This document shows, piece by piece, positions 63,584 to 64,000 of a DNA stretch of 64,000 nucleotides (positions are counted from its first letter, which is position 1; every line of letters begins with the position of its first letter). The stretch is from Halanaerobiales bacterium. GTDB taxonomy: Bacteria > Bacillota > Halanaerobiia > Halanaerobiales > Halanaerobiaceae. Below the pieces are notes generated by a model. It made no database searches and was not told the DNA's origin. It was given only the letters and a program-made list of their open reading frames with translations. Location of the stretch: the NCBI GenBank assembly GCA_016278485.1, contig JADQBT010000010.1:248001-312000 (forward strand), written 5' to 3'. The position numbers and the translations under genes are program-made.

Positions 63584-64000
63584 TTACTTTAAATAAATAT
63601 TGGGACTTATTTCGTCTAAGTTTAAATAATCACTGAACTTAACCATACACTTTACTAAAACTTCTTTCTTTTCTTTTGTAATATCAATGCCTTCTTCCCA
63701 CCATAAATTATTAATTATCAATTGATTTTTTTCGTAATCACAGATTGGTTCACAGCGAGCAATAAATTTATCCTGATAAAGAATTGGTAGAACATAGTAA
63801 CCATATTTTCTTTAATCCCTTAATTCCTAACCAAGCATTACTACCAGAAAGAGGCCAGACCATTCCTATACTGGCAACTCTTCTTTTTACATGCCATGCA
63901 TAATATTGCTCCTCATTTTCATTAGGATCTGCAAATGCAATTAAATCCTCTGGAATGTATTTTTTAGCAAAATCATATATTTTTCTGGTCCCAACCATCC
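63584..64000 (-). pseudogene. YcaQ-like winged-helix DNA glycosylase, decayed
   Basis: Two pieces in different frames. The upstream piece (from the window edge, RKIYDFAKKYIPEDL to SGSNAWLGIKGLKK) and the C-terminal piece (KYGYYVLPILYQDKFIAR to the stop at 63584-63586) belong to the same YcaQ/COG3214 family. About 100 residues between them, including the DNFLWDR-like region, are missing and the frame changes near 63805-63815. The 5' end is outside the window. Confidence 0.72.

Overview
The window comes from a low-GC, anaerobic Gram-positive bacterium (Bacillota). AGGAGG-type ribosome binding sites and consensus sigma-A promoters are common, TTG and GTG starts are frequent, and the oxygen-sensitive enzymes ([FeFe]-hydrogenase-like protein, molybdenum hydroxylases) fit an anaerobe. 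A BclA-like collagen glycoprotein and a CotJC-like manganese catalase suggest a spore former. I lean towards the Halanaerobiia, but this is inference; no rRNA or other taxonomic marker is present.

Layout. 1-3210: the 5' part of a PnrA-like nucleoside-binding protein, a bacteriohemerythrin-cheX operon, and a divergent FliK-like/FlhB-tail pair resembling Bacillus ylqG-ylqH. 3203-8654: an operon with a perfect consensus promoter, encoding a C26 gamma-glutamyl hydrolase, a peptide ABC importer (binding protein and two permeases) and a threonine aldolase. 8740-33611: a 25-kb minus-strand purine/molybdenum-hydroxylase island. It encodes two xanthine-dehydrogenase-type enzymes (one with a split large subunit), SsnA, an 8-oxoguanine-deaminase-like enzyme, adenine deaminase, two purine permeases of different NCS2 branches, a PreA-like Fe-S reductase, YgeW, YgeY, two fold-type-II PLP enzymes, an XRE-cupin regulator, and cofactor genes (MocA, ModE-like, XdhC-type, molybdopterin-binding). 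Together these could import purines, deaminate and hydroxylate them, open the ring and release carbamoyl phosphate and amino acids.

33757-37742: a heterodimeric multidrug-type ABC exporter behind a 345-nt leader with a 35-codon peptide gene and two terminators sharing the same stem, the architecture of Bacillus bmrB-bmrCD ribosome-mediated attenuation. 37732-44001: GH31 alpha-glucosidase, DUF2254 membrane protein, two OsmC proteins and an MFS transporter. 44186-54624: a surface-glycoprotein island, with a collagen-like protein (54 Gly-X-Y triplets, nearly all ending in Thr), four dTDP-rhamnose genes, three glycosyltransferase proteins (one a four-module fusion) and a methyltransferase. This closely resembles the BclA/rhamnose system of Bacillus exosporia.

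54648-64000: [FeFe]-hydrogenase-like protein, cysteine-desulfurase-like enzyme, DsrE-like protein whose SD is buried in a terminator stem, manganese catalase, DUF421 protein, pirin, a MerR-methyltransferase fusion, a secreted protein made of two tandem repeats, and two decayed genes (alcohol dehydrogenase and YcaQ-like). I saw no tRNA, rRNA, CRISPR array or insertion sequence.
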